Program-made: the position numbers and the translations under genes
Source: Euptelea pleiosperma
Taxonomy: Eukaryota > Streptophyta > Magnoliopsida > Ranunculales > Eupteleaceae
Direction: 5' to 3'
Assembly: GCA_035048495.1 (NCBI GenBank)
Contig: CM068546.1
Location: 17,428,435-17,492,434, forward strand
DNA: 64,000 nucleotides
Part shown: one piece after another, positions 1 to 10,517 of the stretch
How positions within the stretch are numbered: the first letter of the stretch is position 1
How the letters are laid out: each line of letters opens with the position of its first letter
The notes under the pieces: generated by a model
The model's input: only the letters and a program-made list of their open reading frames with translations
The model's database searches: none
Told to the model about the DNA's origin: nothing

Positions 1-255
1 GTCGGATGATGAGAATGTTGAGCACACACACACGCAGAGTCTGACTATTCTGGGTCATGATTATCAGTCTGTAGTCTTGCCAAAACTTTCAAACTCTTCG
101 CTAGCATGTAACTGTTTTTGCATCCATTCAATAATTTGACGAACGGTGTTTTCCCGGAGCTAATATGAAAAAGTGTGCAGCATGTGCAGAGCCCTTTTAA
201 GCTCATTTATTTCGCACTAATTGCCAAGGATTGGCAATATGCTGGTTGGGGGTTG
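1..255. other. Left flank, no gene seen
   Basis: No convincing coding sequence. A short CA run lies near positions 25-35. The flank ends at the start of the LTR at 256. The five bases before the LTR (ggttg) do not match the five after the far end of the element at 7099 (gcatc), so this may not be the original left flank of the insertion. Confidence 0.5.
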
Positions 256-914
256 TGATATTCGCTCAAAAGTGCTTATTTTAAGCAATTATCCTTTTAG
301 CGTTATTGCATTCTCCTACGTAAAATACTCTATTTACCTACTTTTCTACGTAAGAGTCTCTTCTGTTGCGTAGAACACACTTTTCTGGACGAAATGGTAT
401 ATTTGCATGCATTAAACACATTTTCGGAAGTCTAAATATTAAGCCGTTCTGATAAAGTCTCATTACGCGCTTCTTCTGTCGCAGGAAACCCCGATGGGAC
501 GATTCTCGAGACTTGTGGGCCCAAATCGATCATGAAAGCCCATTATTAAAGCTTAAAGAGCCCACATGCTATGACTAGAAGATATGGGCCAAATATGGGC
601 TGAAGAAGAGGACCAAAAAGCCGGCCCAAAGAACGAAGAGAGCAGGAGAGCCAATGACCAAGAGACGGACCAAAGCGTTTAAAGCCACATGAGTCAGCAA
701 GGAATGATAGTCGACTCTACTGGAGAAGCGTGAGGATGGTCACAGTGAAGACCAGGGTTCCAGACCCTCCGCCAGTGCTTTTTTCCATTTTTTTGATACT
801 TTTTATCTCATCTCTTCTTATTCTCTCTCTCTCTTCATCTCTCGATCCTCGAATCTACTGACTTAACCCCAGAACTCCTACCCTTCGGCTCTATCTCATC
901 TCCCTTAGCTTTCT

Positions 915-972
915 GACCGTTGGATCTTCCATCGGACCGTTGGATCTTCAATCGGACCGTTGGATCTCTCTA
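915..972 (+). repeat. Three 20-bp tandem units in the LTR
   Basis: The unit gaccgttggatcttccatcg occurs three times with small changes. A single related 'gttagatct' stretch is found at the matching place in the solo LTR (minus strand, near 62215), so the array seems specific to the longer LTR. Confidence 0.75.
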
Positions 973-1419
973 GATCCGTCGATCTACCAATCTGGGTCCC
1001 AATCAAGTCACCATCCATCCGATCGCCATCAGAATGTCTGTCACATCATATTGTGAGATGATGGACATCATCAGTCCATGTGGGCCAATAGCCGGGCCCA
1101 TCATCATCGACCCGTTGTCCGACCAGTTAGTGGACCCCGTGAATTTCAAAATAATTTTAATTAAAAAATGGGGGGTCCACTAAATGGGGAGATTCCCCAT
1201 AGAAAAGTAGGTTTTTACTTAAAAAAAAAAAAAAAAAAAAAAAAAATTTAAAAATTATTTTTCTTATTTTTTTTATTCAAAAAAGCCCCTATTTCCATTA
1301 AAGGAAATAGGGAAGCTTTAAAACGAGAAGGATAGGGGTTCGTTCGAACCCTAATCCCCCTCCTATCTTTTCCTCTCTTCCCCCCTTTCAATCCCCCCAC
1401 GTTCTCCCTCCACCGGTGG

Positions 1420-1570
1420 CCGTTTCTTTTTCTTTTCTTCTTCTTCTTCCTCCTCCATCTTCGTCGGAGTTGCAGGCAGCAACTCCGGCCATCTGGTCCT
1501 CTTCCTCCTCCTCCTTCTTCTTCTTCTTCTTCTCCTTCTTCTTCTTCTTCTTCTTCTTCTTCTTTTTCTT
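1420..1570 (+). repeat. TTC/TCC microsatellite tract in the LTR
   Basis: Nearly pure pyrimidine on the plus strand, mainly TTC repeats with interspersed TCC. It creates long spurious reading frames on both strands (poly-Phe/Ser on plus, poly-Arg/Lys on minus) that should not be read as genes. Confidence 0.85.
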
Positions 1571-2572
1571 CTTCTCAGTTTTTTATTTTTATTTTTTTTC
1601 GTTTTCGGCATATTACCGTTTTCTACCGGAGTTGCAGCCTGCAACTCCGGCCGTCAGCGCCCCCTTCCGCCTGCAACCAGTCTTCATTAACGTGAAGTAA
1701 TGGTCTGCAAGAGAGCAGACCGTCACTACCACCACCGGAAACTCTCCCTTTTCTTTCCCTTTTTCTCTTCAACGGCGCCATCTTTTTCTTCTCCTCTCCA
1801 CGTCGGACTGGTGAACCAGTCCGGCAAGCACCATTGCAGGTCCGCCTGCATCTCCACCATTACCGCCTCCTCTCTCATACCCCTTTGGGCGAGCTCCATA
1901 GCTGCTGCATCACGCCCCCATCCCTTGAACATTCTGCCGTGAACCTTCTCTTCTTCATCATCATTTTTTTTATTATTCAAGGAGACCCAAAAATAAAACA
2001 GAAAAAGAAAAAAAAAAAAAACGAAGAAGGAGAGAGAAGGAAGAAGGAGATCGTGGTGATCTCCTCCTTAGCCGACTGGTTCTCCATCTCCGTGCAGCCG
2101 CCACCTGCTGAACCTCACTATCGCTTCCACCATGAGCCGTTCCACTCTCCACCATCCATAGTTCCTTGCAGCTGCCGCCTCCCACCAGCCACTCCATCTT
2201 CTCCTTGTTGTGAAGCATCATCCTCACGGCTAGAGAACTCTTCATGATCTCCATAGCCCAAAGTAAACACTGCACCAGTCTGCAACTCGCCTTGTGTTGG
2301 TGACCTCAACCCTCTTATAACACCGATTGGTTCCCTCCAAGGTAAGCATTCTCCATCTCGGCCTCTTTTCCTCATTTGCCTTCTTCACTAAGCAAACCAT
2401 CCCTACTCTCCATTCCTTCACAATCCCTACAACACCCTACCACGTGGTCCTCTTCTCCGGGCAAAACTCCATGGCCGTGAAACACCTAGAATGGCGTCGC
2501 CCGCAACTACGGAAAAACTCTACCCACCATCTCCACCACTTGGCCGGATTCGGGTAAGTTTGATGCTATTTT

Positions 2573-2609
<37 letters not shown>

Positions 2610-2985
2610 TTACTTTCTCTCTCTTTAGCTAGTCCTCTCTTCTTCATCACTTTCTCCTTCTAAACTCTCTCTAGTTCTCTCTTTCTCTCTCTAGTTTATT
2701 TATTTAATTTTTTTATGCTTTATAATTTAGTTATGTTTACTTGATTGTAAGAGACATGTTCGATTGAATGAAGTTGATTTGAAAGAAAGTGTGTTCCATT
2801 CTCTGCAAATTTCTCGTCATTTTATGTTCTTATTTGCGCTAATCCGACTAATCCCGAGTGCGGATCGACATCCGACACGAATCCCTATACAAAAGCTCAT
2901 ATTTTGCAGGATAATCGGATAAAAATTACAAATGTGTTGAAGTTAGGGTTTCCGTAACCAACGACGCGGAAAAAACCTACTTTCA

Positions 2986-4783
2986 AATGGCGCCGCTGCC
3001 GCTCGGGTGTTTGGGAGTGCGAAAAACGACGTAAAGACGGAATTGGAAAGTTGCCAAATCAGAAAGCTGCTCAATTTGGACAGCTCGACCTTTTCGGGAA
3101 ACTTTCTATTTTGTGTTTTTAGTGATTCTTAGCAGTTTTTTTAAATTACTATTTTTAATGCCTCGGAAGGCCGAGTGCAATTTGTAATAATTTAGGAATT
3201 TTACTGCTTTCCATATAACTGCTAGATCTTGTTCTAGGGTTTTTTAGAACCCTAGATTAAGTGGAAATTACCAAAAAAATTAAAAAATCAAAATTCAAAA
3301 AAATTAGGGTTTTATATTCTGCAGATTTTTAGAAATCACCAATCAAGGATTTGCGTTTTTTGGAAAGATTCTAAAATCTTGAAACTTTGCTAAATTAGGG
3401 TTTCCCCTCTTAGAAATTTCCTCTTTAGAAGAATTTCTATTTTTAGAAATCTTCCGAATTTGGAAAAGTCTGCAAAAGGAAACGCCCCAAATCTAGCAGA
3501 ATTTCAATTTTGGGAAATTTCCCAAAATTGTAAGGGATCTCGCAATCAAATCTTTCTTGGAAGATCTACACAGTTCGGGAAACTTTCCAATCTAGGTATT
3601 TTCCAAATCTGGGAATTCTTAAATTTTAACCCATCTCGAATTTGGAAACTAATTCAAAAACTTGCCTAAATCCAATACGTGTTCTGTGAACCCTAAAAAG
3701 GCAAGGATCTTCCAAATAGAATCCCGAATACCTAGACCGTGCGATCTAACTTTTCTGCAGGAACACGATCCAGTGTGGGTAGAGAGCGAAAGCTCAAAGA
3801 GGTGGAGTCGGGCCCAAGCCCATTAGGATACCCCTCTCTAACCCACGGAGGAGACCCCGTGGCGTGGCCCACGGGAGGTAAGTCTCTATCCTCGCCTTGA
3901 GTGCAATACAGAGCAATTTGGGTGCATCATTGCCGCTTGTCTATTTGCTTTCGCATCCATATTCTTCGACTTGCGTGGCGTGGCCGTTAATCAATCAACT
4001 CTAAGAGAGCAGACCCAGCTCCAAAATTGAAACTGGTGGGATTTCATCACCCACCTCATCATTCCAACTGATTTGATCCCGAGGCTCCATTTAATTAAAA
4101 AGAATCAAGAAGTAGAGCCAATTAGCCCGGTGTTCGAGGAAAAATCCACACAAAGCGAATCCGCTTAACATCCAATCGAAATAAGACCACGAGCGCGGGT
4201 CCCTGTTGTCTAACACACCCATAAGTCCCTGCTACTCAAGTACACTGAGCTCGACGTGGCATCTTGGACTATTCGGCGGTTAGTTGCGTGTGGACTAGGA
4301 ACACGCACCAACCCTAGCTTAACCCGAGGGAACACTCTTCTTATACACTTGACCAATCCGGTTAGTCTGGGACGTACTTAAGACAGCCATTGTGCCGCAC
4401 GTCTGTCTAGGCTTCGGATTGCCTTGTTGTTGACTAGAGTTAGTACTAAAGGATTCGCTCTGAAGAGTGTAGCCTGGTGAGAACCTCTGAGTGCATACAG
4501 TTAGTCTGGCGGCTAAAAGATAAACCAGTGGTCCGCCCACTGTCATAATCTACTCTAGCCCCAAAACTAACAAGATAATGCCTAAAATATATCCTGATTA
4601 TTTAGAATAGGATTATCTATGCTTGGTGTGCATCATTTAGAATCACTACTCCAGTGTCTCCTTTTGGCAACTTTTTGCCAAATCTTGGGCTTGCTTTTTC
4701 AAGTAGAAGCCCGGTTGGACCTGTCCTAACCTTTTACTGACTCGATCTGAGAGTTAGTCCACCGCACCCCTCCATCGCCTCTA
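2986..4783 (+). other. Primer binding site and untranslated leader of the element
   Basis: TGGCGCCGCTGCCG at 2988-3001 matches, with one change, the complement of the 3' end of plant tRNA-Asp (TGGCGCCGTTGCCG), a primer site common in Athila-like and related gypsy elements. The following 1.8 kb has no long reading frame on the plus strand. It is AT-rich with repeated 'tttggaaa' and 'gaaattt' motifs, then turns GC-richer from about 3740. I see no gag, protease or polymerase domain here. Confidence 0.7.
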
Positions 4784-6337
4784 ATGGCAGATGAACGGCC
4801 TCTGTATGAGACATACTACAGTTTCTGTGAGAATCGAGGTGATCACTCTCAACAATGGTATGACAATTCTGCGTATCAGCATGATACTCCAGTCTCACAC
4901 GCTTCTACAGGGTATGATAATCACCGAGATCCAGAGTACAATTCTGTACTCCAAGAGCTTAAAAATTCAGTCTCTGCCCTTCGTGCCGCGGTCCAGCAAC
5001 CTCTGTACCATTCCCACTCTGTAGGATATTACCCTCCTATCCAGCAAGATGTCTGTACCTTTCCATCTCCAATGCAGACCTCCTATGACAACACTTACTA
5101 TCCGGATGATAGGAGTCACCATAACTTTGGTTGGGAACAGTCTACTATCCTGCAACAACTGTCGCAGGATAATTATCCTTGCGGGTTCCATCAACCCAAT
5201 GGAGAGTATGACTGGCAACACTCGCAATCCCAGTACCCATCATATCCACAGAATGACTATTCTGATCAACAGTGGGCCCCTCAGGATTTTCAGAGTCAGC
5301 AACTAGTCCCAGACTCCACTTTGCCTTACAACTTTCATACCCAGTCGGACTACAATCAAGAGTTGGCACCTCAGCTCCCCTTGGCTGAACCGCCTCCGTT
5401 CGCTACTAAACCCGGTCTAGAAGACCTTCTCTCTAAGTACATTGCCCAGCTAGAGCACCAACAACAGCAATCTATGGAGAGCTTCGAGCAACGTCTAGTT
5501 CAATTAGAAAATGAGAGAGAGGAAGTCAACTTCACTAGTCCACCAATAGCCTATCCTGAGGAGAATGATATGGCCACTGTCTATAATGAGGAGCCGCACA
5601 ATTGGACACAGTACCACCATTGTGAGGAAGAAATAGAAGTTGTACCCACCCCTAGATCGAGCCAGACTATTGAGGAGCCAGTGTTTCCTTCTTCGGTGCC
5701 TTTAAAAGCACCACATCCTGAACCTACCTCAGAGCAACCTATTTCTCACTCTCCCACTGCTGCTTCTAACCTGGACCCTGAAGATGATCATCATGACACT
5801 GAGTTTTGTCTCGATCGTAGGATCCCTGCTGTCAAAGATCTACCGTTCCTCCCCACCTCCCTTGGATTGTGCAACAATTGTGATGAACCCGATTCTCAAT
5901 CTTTGGTGCCCTTAACAGCACCAACTTCTGGACTGAGCACAGAGGAACTTAGTCCCATCTCTATCTCTGATAATTCTCTCTCTGTTCTGCATGCAGACAT
6001 TCCTACTGATGAGCCATGTCTAGAAAATGGGCATCCCGCTGTCCTGGACCTACCGATCCCTATCGAGGAGGAACATATTGAGTACAGGGATTGGAACATC
6101 CCTATCACATCAGGAAACATCGAGAAAGAGGTCAACAGTTTTCACCTGTCACCCTACGTCGATATTATCGATGACCCATGTGCCGTAGAGAGTCTAACTC
6201 AGGACTCTCCCGAAGATATATTATCCAAGTGTCATGAACACGGTGAGTCTGACTTCATCTCGGAGTCCAACATTTCTGGTATTACTGATCTGCAGGAGTC
6301 TGCTCCATTCAGATACTCCATCTTCTCCTTGTTGTGA
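4784..6337 (+). CDS. Gag-like protein of a non-autonomous gypsy-type element, 3' end replaced
   Basis: An open frame of 517 codons. The N-terminal third is rich in Tyr, Gln, Asn and Ser. Around residues 212-245 is a predicted coiled segment (LEDLLSKYIAQLEHQQQQ, then further Glu/Gln-rich residues) resembling the 'LE-x-QLGQL' stretch of plant gypsy Gag proteins. The C-terminal half is acidic and Pro/Ser-rich. No CCHC knuckle, protease, RT or integrase is seen, so the element would depend on a partner. The last seven codons run into the 3' LTR remnant (from about 6316), so the true C-terminus was lost when the internal end of the element was deleted. The start is the first ATG after the leader, just after a run of stops. 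The frame is intact but there is no evidence that it is expressed. Confidence 0.6.
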   Translation: MADERPLYETYYSFCENRGDHSQQWYDNSAYQHDTPVSHASTGYDNHRDPEYNSVLQELKNSVSALRAAVQQPLYHSHSVGYYPPIQQDVCTFPSPMQTSYDNTYYPDDRSHHNFGWEQSTILQQLSQDNYPCGFHQPNGEYDWQHSQSQYPSYPQNDYSDQQWAPQDFQSQQLVPDSTLPYNFHTQSDYNQELAPQLPLAEPPPFATKPGLEDLLSKYIAQLEHQQQQSMESFEQRLVQLENEREEVNFTSPPIAYPEENDMATVYNEEPHNWTQYHHCEEEIEVVPTPRSSQTIEEPVFPSSVPLKAPHPEPTSEQPISHSPTAASNLDPEDDHHDTEFCLDRRIPAVKDLPFLPTSLGLCNNCDEPDSQSLVPLTAPTSGLSTEELSPISISDNSLSVLHADIPTDEPCLENGHPAVLDLPIPIEEEHIEYRDWNIPITSGNIEKEVNSFHLSPYVDIIDDPCAVESLTQDSPEDILSKCHEHGESDFISESNISGITDLQESAPFRYSIFSLL

Positions 6338-7098
6338 AGCATCATCCTCACGGCTAGAGAACTCTTCATGATCTCCATAGCCCAAAGTAAACACTGCACC
6401 AGTCTGCAACTCGCCTTGTGTTGGTGACCTCAACCCTCTTATAACACCGATTGGTTCCCTCCAAGGTAAGCATTCTCCATCTCGGCCTCTTTTCCTCATT
6501 TGCCTTCTTCACTAAGCAAACCATCCCTACTCTCCATTCCTTCACAATCCCTACAACACCCTACCACGTGGTCCTCTTCTCCGGGCAAAACTCCATGGCC
6601 GTGAAACACCTAGAATGGCGTCGCCCGCAACTACGGAAAAACTCTACCCACCATCTCCACCACTTGGCCGGATTCGGGTAAGTTTGATGCTATTTTGTTC
6701 TCTCTCTCTCTCTCTCTTTCCTTACTTTCTCTCTCTTTAGCTAGTCCTCTCTTCTTCATCACTTTCTCCTTCTAAACTCTCTCTAGTTCTCTCTTTCTCT
6801 CTCTAGTTTATTTATTTAATTTTTTTTATGCTTTATAATTTAGTTATGTTTACTTGATTGTAAGAGACATGTTCGATTGAATGAAGTTGATTTGAAAGAA
6901 AGTGTGTTCCATTCTCTGCAAATTTCTCGTCATTTTATGTTCTTATTTGCGCTAATCCGACTAATCCCGAGTGCGGATCGACATCCGACACGAATCCCTA
7001 TACAAAAGCTCATATTTTGCAGGATAATCGGATAAAAATTATAAATGTGTTGAAGTTAGGGTTTTCGTAACCAACGACGCGGAAAAAACCTACTTTCA
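6316..7098 (+). mobile_element. 3' LTR remnant of the same element
   Basis: Matches about 2190-2985 almost base for base, with a shorter (CT)n run and only a few substitutions (for example ttaca/ttata and tttccg/ttttcg near the end), which suggests recent origin. It ends CTACTTTCA at 7098. The first two thirds of the LTR, the polypurine tract and the end of the ORF are absent. The junction falls on a short shared stretch (actccatcttctcc), consistent with deletion by microhomology or unequal recombination. Confidence 0.85.
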
Positions 7099-7498
7099 GC
7101 ATCATTACGTCCTCTTTGACACATGATTGATCTACGCCACAAACCTCTAATAAGAAGATTTTTATCATCATATAATTGAGATATTTGTAGTTTGATATCT
7201 CATTATGCTTCTTTATCTAGGTGAATAGTTGTATAATTTTGCTGAAATTTCGTAAAGTTTTTTCTGACTATAACAATTACCGGTCATATCTTTTGTTTTG
7301 AAAAGATATTTACCTGTCATATCTTCATCTTTTGATGAGATATTTACCTGTAATATCTTCTTTTAATAATATATTAACCTGCATAGCTTCTCACTGACCA
7401 TCTAATTGTTCATCTTAATTAATTTCTTTGGATATTTTTGGTCAAAATCAGAGTGCTATTGTTTTAAAAATACTAATTTGTATGTGTTTTCTTTTTAG
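7099..7498. other. AT-rich, intron-like sequence
   Basis: No open frame. It ends in a pyrimidine run and AG at 7497-7498, which reads as a splice acceptor for the V-ATPase F exon that follows. An internal 'tatcttcttttgatgag'-like motif repeats loosely at 7280-7380. It is probably the remains of the intron before that exon. Confidence 0.45.
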
Positions 7499-7633
7499 TT
7501 GATATCTACAAGAAGCAAATTCCAGCAATTTTGGAGATTCCTTCCAAGGACCATGATCCAGCACATGATCCAGTTCTTTCACAAGTTAAAGTGCCTCTTT
7601 TCTTACGAATCAGTGGCATCTGGAAGGCTTTAA
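7499..7633 (+). pseudogene. Orphan last exon of V-type ATPase subunit F (VHA-F), frameshifted
   Basis: After the acceptor AG the reading gives V-D-I-Y-K-K-Q, then PAILEIPSKDH, DPAHDPVLSQVK. This matches the conserved C-terminal end of plant V-ATPase subunit F, a stalk subunit of the vacuolar proton pump. Compared with the usual protein, two residues (Pro-Tyr) after KDH are missing. One extra base after the VK codons shifts the frame; with that base ignored the text LFSYESVASGR and a stop at 7631-7633 follow. No other subunit F exons are seen in the window, and the gypsy-type element ends 400 bp upstream. It is a gene remnant (partial duplication or deletion product). It kept an intron boundary, so it did not come from a spliced retrocopy. 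Confidence 0.8.
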
Positions 7634-7889
7634 GTATATATATAATATGCTTCTTGTCAAACTAATTAGAAAACAAAATACTTCTTTTGTGCACACCATA
7701 ATATTAGGCTCCTAGTTCTTTTCCTTTTAATCTATTGTGATTTTTCTTTGATTTATTTGAGAATTATTAACGGGCAAATGATTTAAGTTGTCATGGAAGT
7801 CAAATGGGATATTTTGTTTGTTATTTATCAATTGTATCATTTTTTGTTTGTTTTATCAGGTCGGGTAAAATGACATCAATAGTACCCTT
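7634..7889. other. AT-rich spacer, nothing recognised
   Basis: No coding sequence or clear repeat. It could be 3' UTR and downstream DNA of the former V-ATPase F gene. Confidence 0.4.
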
Positions 7890-8215
7890 TCAAAAAAAAA
7901 TGTTCTTTTTTTAATTTTCAACTAGATTCACCGACGGTTAACAACAGCTGGTGTTACACTTTCACCGGCGGCTATAAACTGTCGGACAAACCACTATAAA
8001 TTTGCCGACGGCGTATATTAAAGGCTAACGCAGGTGGTTTGAGTAACCGCCGGCGAAAGATAATATTCGGCGGTTCTAAACCGCTAGCGAAAAGATTATA
8101 CTAGTGGTTTTCAAACCACCTGCGTTGGCCTTTTATCTACACCGTTAGCATATTTACGGCAGCCTTGGCCGACGGTTTATAGCCACCAAAAAAAACCATT
8201 TTTTTGTGGTAGTAA
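7890..8215. mobile_element. Fold-back element with nested inverted repeats
   Basis: Arms aaggctaacgcaggtggttt (8021-8040) and aaaccacctgcgttggcctt (8113-8132) are perfect inverse complements. Between them are further small palindromes around gccggcg and cggcggttc. The outer flanks carry a second, weaker pair (ccgacggttaa near 7931; ccgacggtttatagcc near 8170). The right edge (ttttttgtggtagt) recalls a CACTA-type terminus, but the left edge is not a clean match and I could not define a target duplication. Superfamily is uncertain. Confidence 0.6.
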
Positions 8216-8880
8216 TTATTAATATAAGTAATTGCGGGACTGTGCCCCCACTGGACTCTATGTTGAGTGAATCGATCCAACTTGTCTGGATCCTTTTAGA
8301 ATAGGAATGTGTGTGAGAACGTAGGTCATCTCGGACCATCTACAAAACTGTCGATGACTCAGTGGAGCTGTTAGCATCCTTATGATGAGCAATGGAACTG
8401 GGCTAAGCTCCACTTGCCATCAATGGACTTTGCCATCCCTCGAGGAGCTTCGGCGGTCAATCCAGAGGTCCCACTGGACCCCATCCGATCGTGCGGTTTT
8501 TCGTCTGCCACGTGTGAGGCTCACCAGTGTAGAATTATGCACCCACGAGAATCTTAGAATTTTTTTTTAAGATTTTATCACTTGCAGCATTCATCGAAAA
8601 TGTCTTACTAGGGGAGACTTTAAAAAAATCATTGAATTTCAGGTGATCAAATTTAAAAATTCTTTAAACTTTAAATTTTTTTTCTTTAAAGGAGATCAAG
8701 AATGCTATTTTCCTTATCCCTAAATGTTCTTCCATTTCTCTCCAACCAAATGCCCCAGATGATCGCGTAAGTCACCATTCTCCATAGAGTTTTCTTTCGG
8801 CCTAAAAATGCAAGCTTGGGCCACTCACATAGTAACGCTCCAATAGTCTGAGGCATTACCCATGAGAGTCCTACTGTGGA
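8216..8880. other. Intergenic, no gene seen
   Basis: Short reading frames only, none with recognisable domains. Nothing is assigned. Confidence 0.4.
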
Positions 8881-9067
8881 ATTTGAGCATTATTTGGGAT
8901 ACTTAAAACAAATGGATAGAAATCATCGATCAGGGTGATTTATGGTTTGTAGGTTGACCAAAGGGTGTGCTAAACGTCCATAATGTCAGTATAGTCTCCA
9001 AGACTGTGCCACATGGCATATACATCCATGAGAATTTTGATTGCGGCATTTTTTTATCTGAGCATCA

Positions 9068-9287
9068 CCACGTGGAACACTGAGATCACTGACCGTGCGG
9101 ATGTTCGAACCGTCCCTAAGTGAACCTGAAGACAAAAATTCAGCCTTATTGTTGGTTTCTAGGCGTTGGATCTGAGTACCTCAAATCTAAGAGTTAGAAA
9201 CCACCAATCAGGCTGATTTTTGGACTTCAGATTCACCTAGGTTCAAACATCCATTCAGTCATTGATCCCTAAGAGTGTTCCACGTGG
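9068..9287. repeat. Inverted-repeat MITE core bounded by G-box palindromes
   Basis: Begins ccacgtggaacact and ends agtgttccacgtgg, inverse complements. Inside lie two inverted copies of the core found in many repeats of this window (…attcagcct…, then …caggctgatttttgg…). A half copy precedes it at about 8935-9020. The true transposon termini lie further out and were not resolved. Confidence 0.6.
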
Positions 9288-9309
9288 CATTTTTAGGTGT
9301 GGCCCGGAC

Positions 9310-10517
9310 ACCCGGTTCAAGATCAAGTGTTTTTCTCTACAAACCGAACTCGTCCATTTACACAGGTTTTTCAATGTTAATGATTTCCTTCGCAATCTTG
9401 GACAAATGTCTCGTAATTAAGCAATGAGTTCTCACCGAAGAAACAAAGTAATTAAGGAATGAAACCCTTCAACATATTTGAATTTCGAATTCCAGATCTG
9501 GAAAAACACAGTGAATGACAAAACCGAAGTGTATAGGTCAGCCAACAGACAGCCTAAACTAGAACTTCCTTCTTTAAATCAACGGATCCACTTTGTGGGA
9601 CCCATCAATGGGTTGGCACTTGGAACCCACCGGGTATGTGCCACGTGTATGGTATAGAGAGACTTAGAAGACCTCTGAGATATCCTAGTGGAAGAGACGA
9701 TAGATTTCCTAGGAGGAGGTCACTTATGAAAGCATGAAGTTCAGTGCATGCAAAGCAAAGAGAGAAAAGACAAATTGCATGGATTGGCGGTGGAGAGGCG
9801 AGTGGCAGAGAGTGGTGCCCGAAGCCCCATAACTCTGAGGGCAGTTGCAGAAGGCAGCAGAACCAGTGCATGCAGAGAGAGAGAGAGAGAGAGAGATGTA
9901 ATATTAAGCTGCCCAACTACTCAATCCAAGTGGGAGCTGTGCCGCTTTGGCTTTTATCAACTCTATCTAATCCTTCTATATATTCTCCCCAGCATCTCAT
10001 CTCATCTCATCTCATCTCATCACAAAGTCATCAGACTGTCATCGATTCACTACTTACACAAGTAATAATTACTGCTAATAAATCATATTAAATTCACTTA
10101 ATTAACGTGAGAAACAAAGAAAGTAAGAGAGAAAAGAAAGTAAAACGCCTGCAAAAAGGAAACCCAATCCTCATCTCTTCCCACCAATCACTCCCTCTCC
10201 TTCGCATGCATAACGTCTCTTCAGTCTTGAGGAGGAAACTTCCTCACTTTTTGTATCTTCTCTTTCTCTATCTCTATATCTTCTTTTCCCAACCTCAAAC
10301 TCCACTTTTAATTCCCAATCCCTGAACTATTTTCTTTTTTAAGTTTGATTATTCTGTTTTTTTTTCCTCTCTGCAACTCTGCTTAACTACTGCTTCTTCT
10401 TCTATTTCACAAGGTTTCCCCAACTTCTCTCCATCTACAGAACATTTTTACTTGGCTTTCTCAAATGGGTTTTGTTTTTGTGTAAATTTTAACATCCATT
10501 CTACATGTTTAACAGAC
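9310..10517 (+). promoter_or_regulatory. Upstream region and leader of the zinc-finger gene
   Basis: No coding gene. It holds a (GA)n tract near 9875-9894, a TATA-like ctatatatt at 9976-9984, and a pentamer array (ctcat) from about 9993 to 10020. From the TATA-like box to the ATG is over 500 bp, so the leader is long or contains an intron. The sequence tgtttaacag just before the ATG at 10518 could be a splice acceptor. GA tracts and pyrimidine-rich leaders are common in plant core promoters. Confidence 0.5.
9976..9984 (+). promoter_or_regulatory. TATA-like box for the zinc-finger gene
   Basis: ctatatatt lies about 35 bp upstream of a pyrimidine-rich stretch. It is the best TATA candidate before the C2H2 gene. 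The assignment rests on sequence only. Confidence 0.4.

Larger units (their letters stand above)
256..2985 (+). mobile_element. 5' LTR of a large Ty3/gypsy-like element
   Basis: The start (TGATATTCGCTC) is set by comparison with the solo LTR at 61487-63276, whose outer end is TGATATTCACTC and which has a target duplication. The end (CTACTTTCA) is followed two bases later by a primer binding site. Bases about 2190-2985 recur nearly unchanged at 6316-7098. The middle is unusually low in complexity: poly(A) at 1221-1246, TTC runs at 1420-1565 and (CT)n near 2574-2605. At 2,730 bp it is long even for a plant LTR. It has no protein of its own; the reading frames in it come from simple-sequence runs. 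Confidence 0.85.

Noticed and set aside
1363..2275. Long reading frames on both strands in the left LTR (poly-Arg, poly-Phe, Ser-rich)
   Set aside because: They come from TTC, CT and A runs in an LTR; both strands are open for the same reason and no domain is visible.
2327..2557. A 76-codon frame present twice (also at 6451-6681)
   Set aside because: The two copies are identical because they are in the two LTR pieces, not because of selection. No domain and no gene context.
9605..10325. Overlapping short frames upstream of the zinc-finger gene
   Set aside because: Low-complexity GA and CT tracts and the pentamer array create them; frames on both strands overlap and none has a recognisable domain.
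10452..10517. Upstream in-frame ATG of the zinc-finger gene
   Set aside because: The 22 added residues are not conserved in style, and a splice-acceptor-like sequence lies just before the second ATG.
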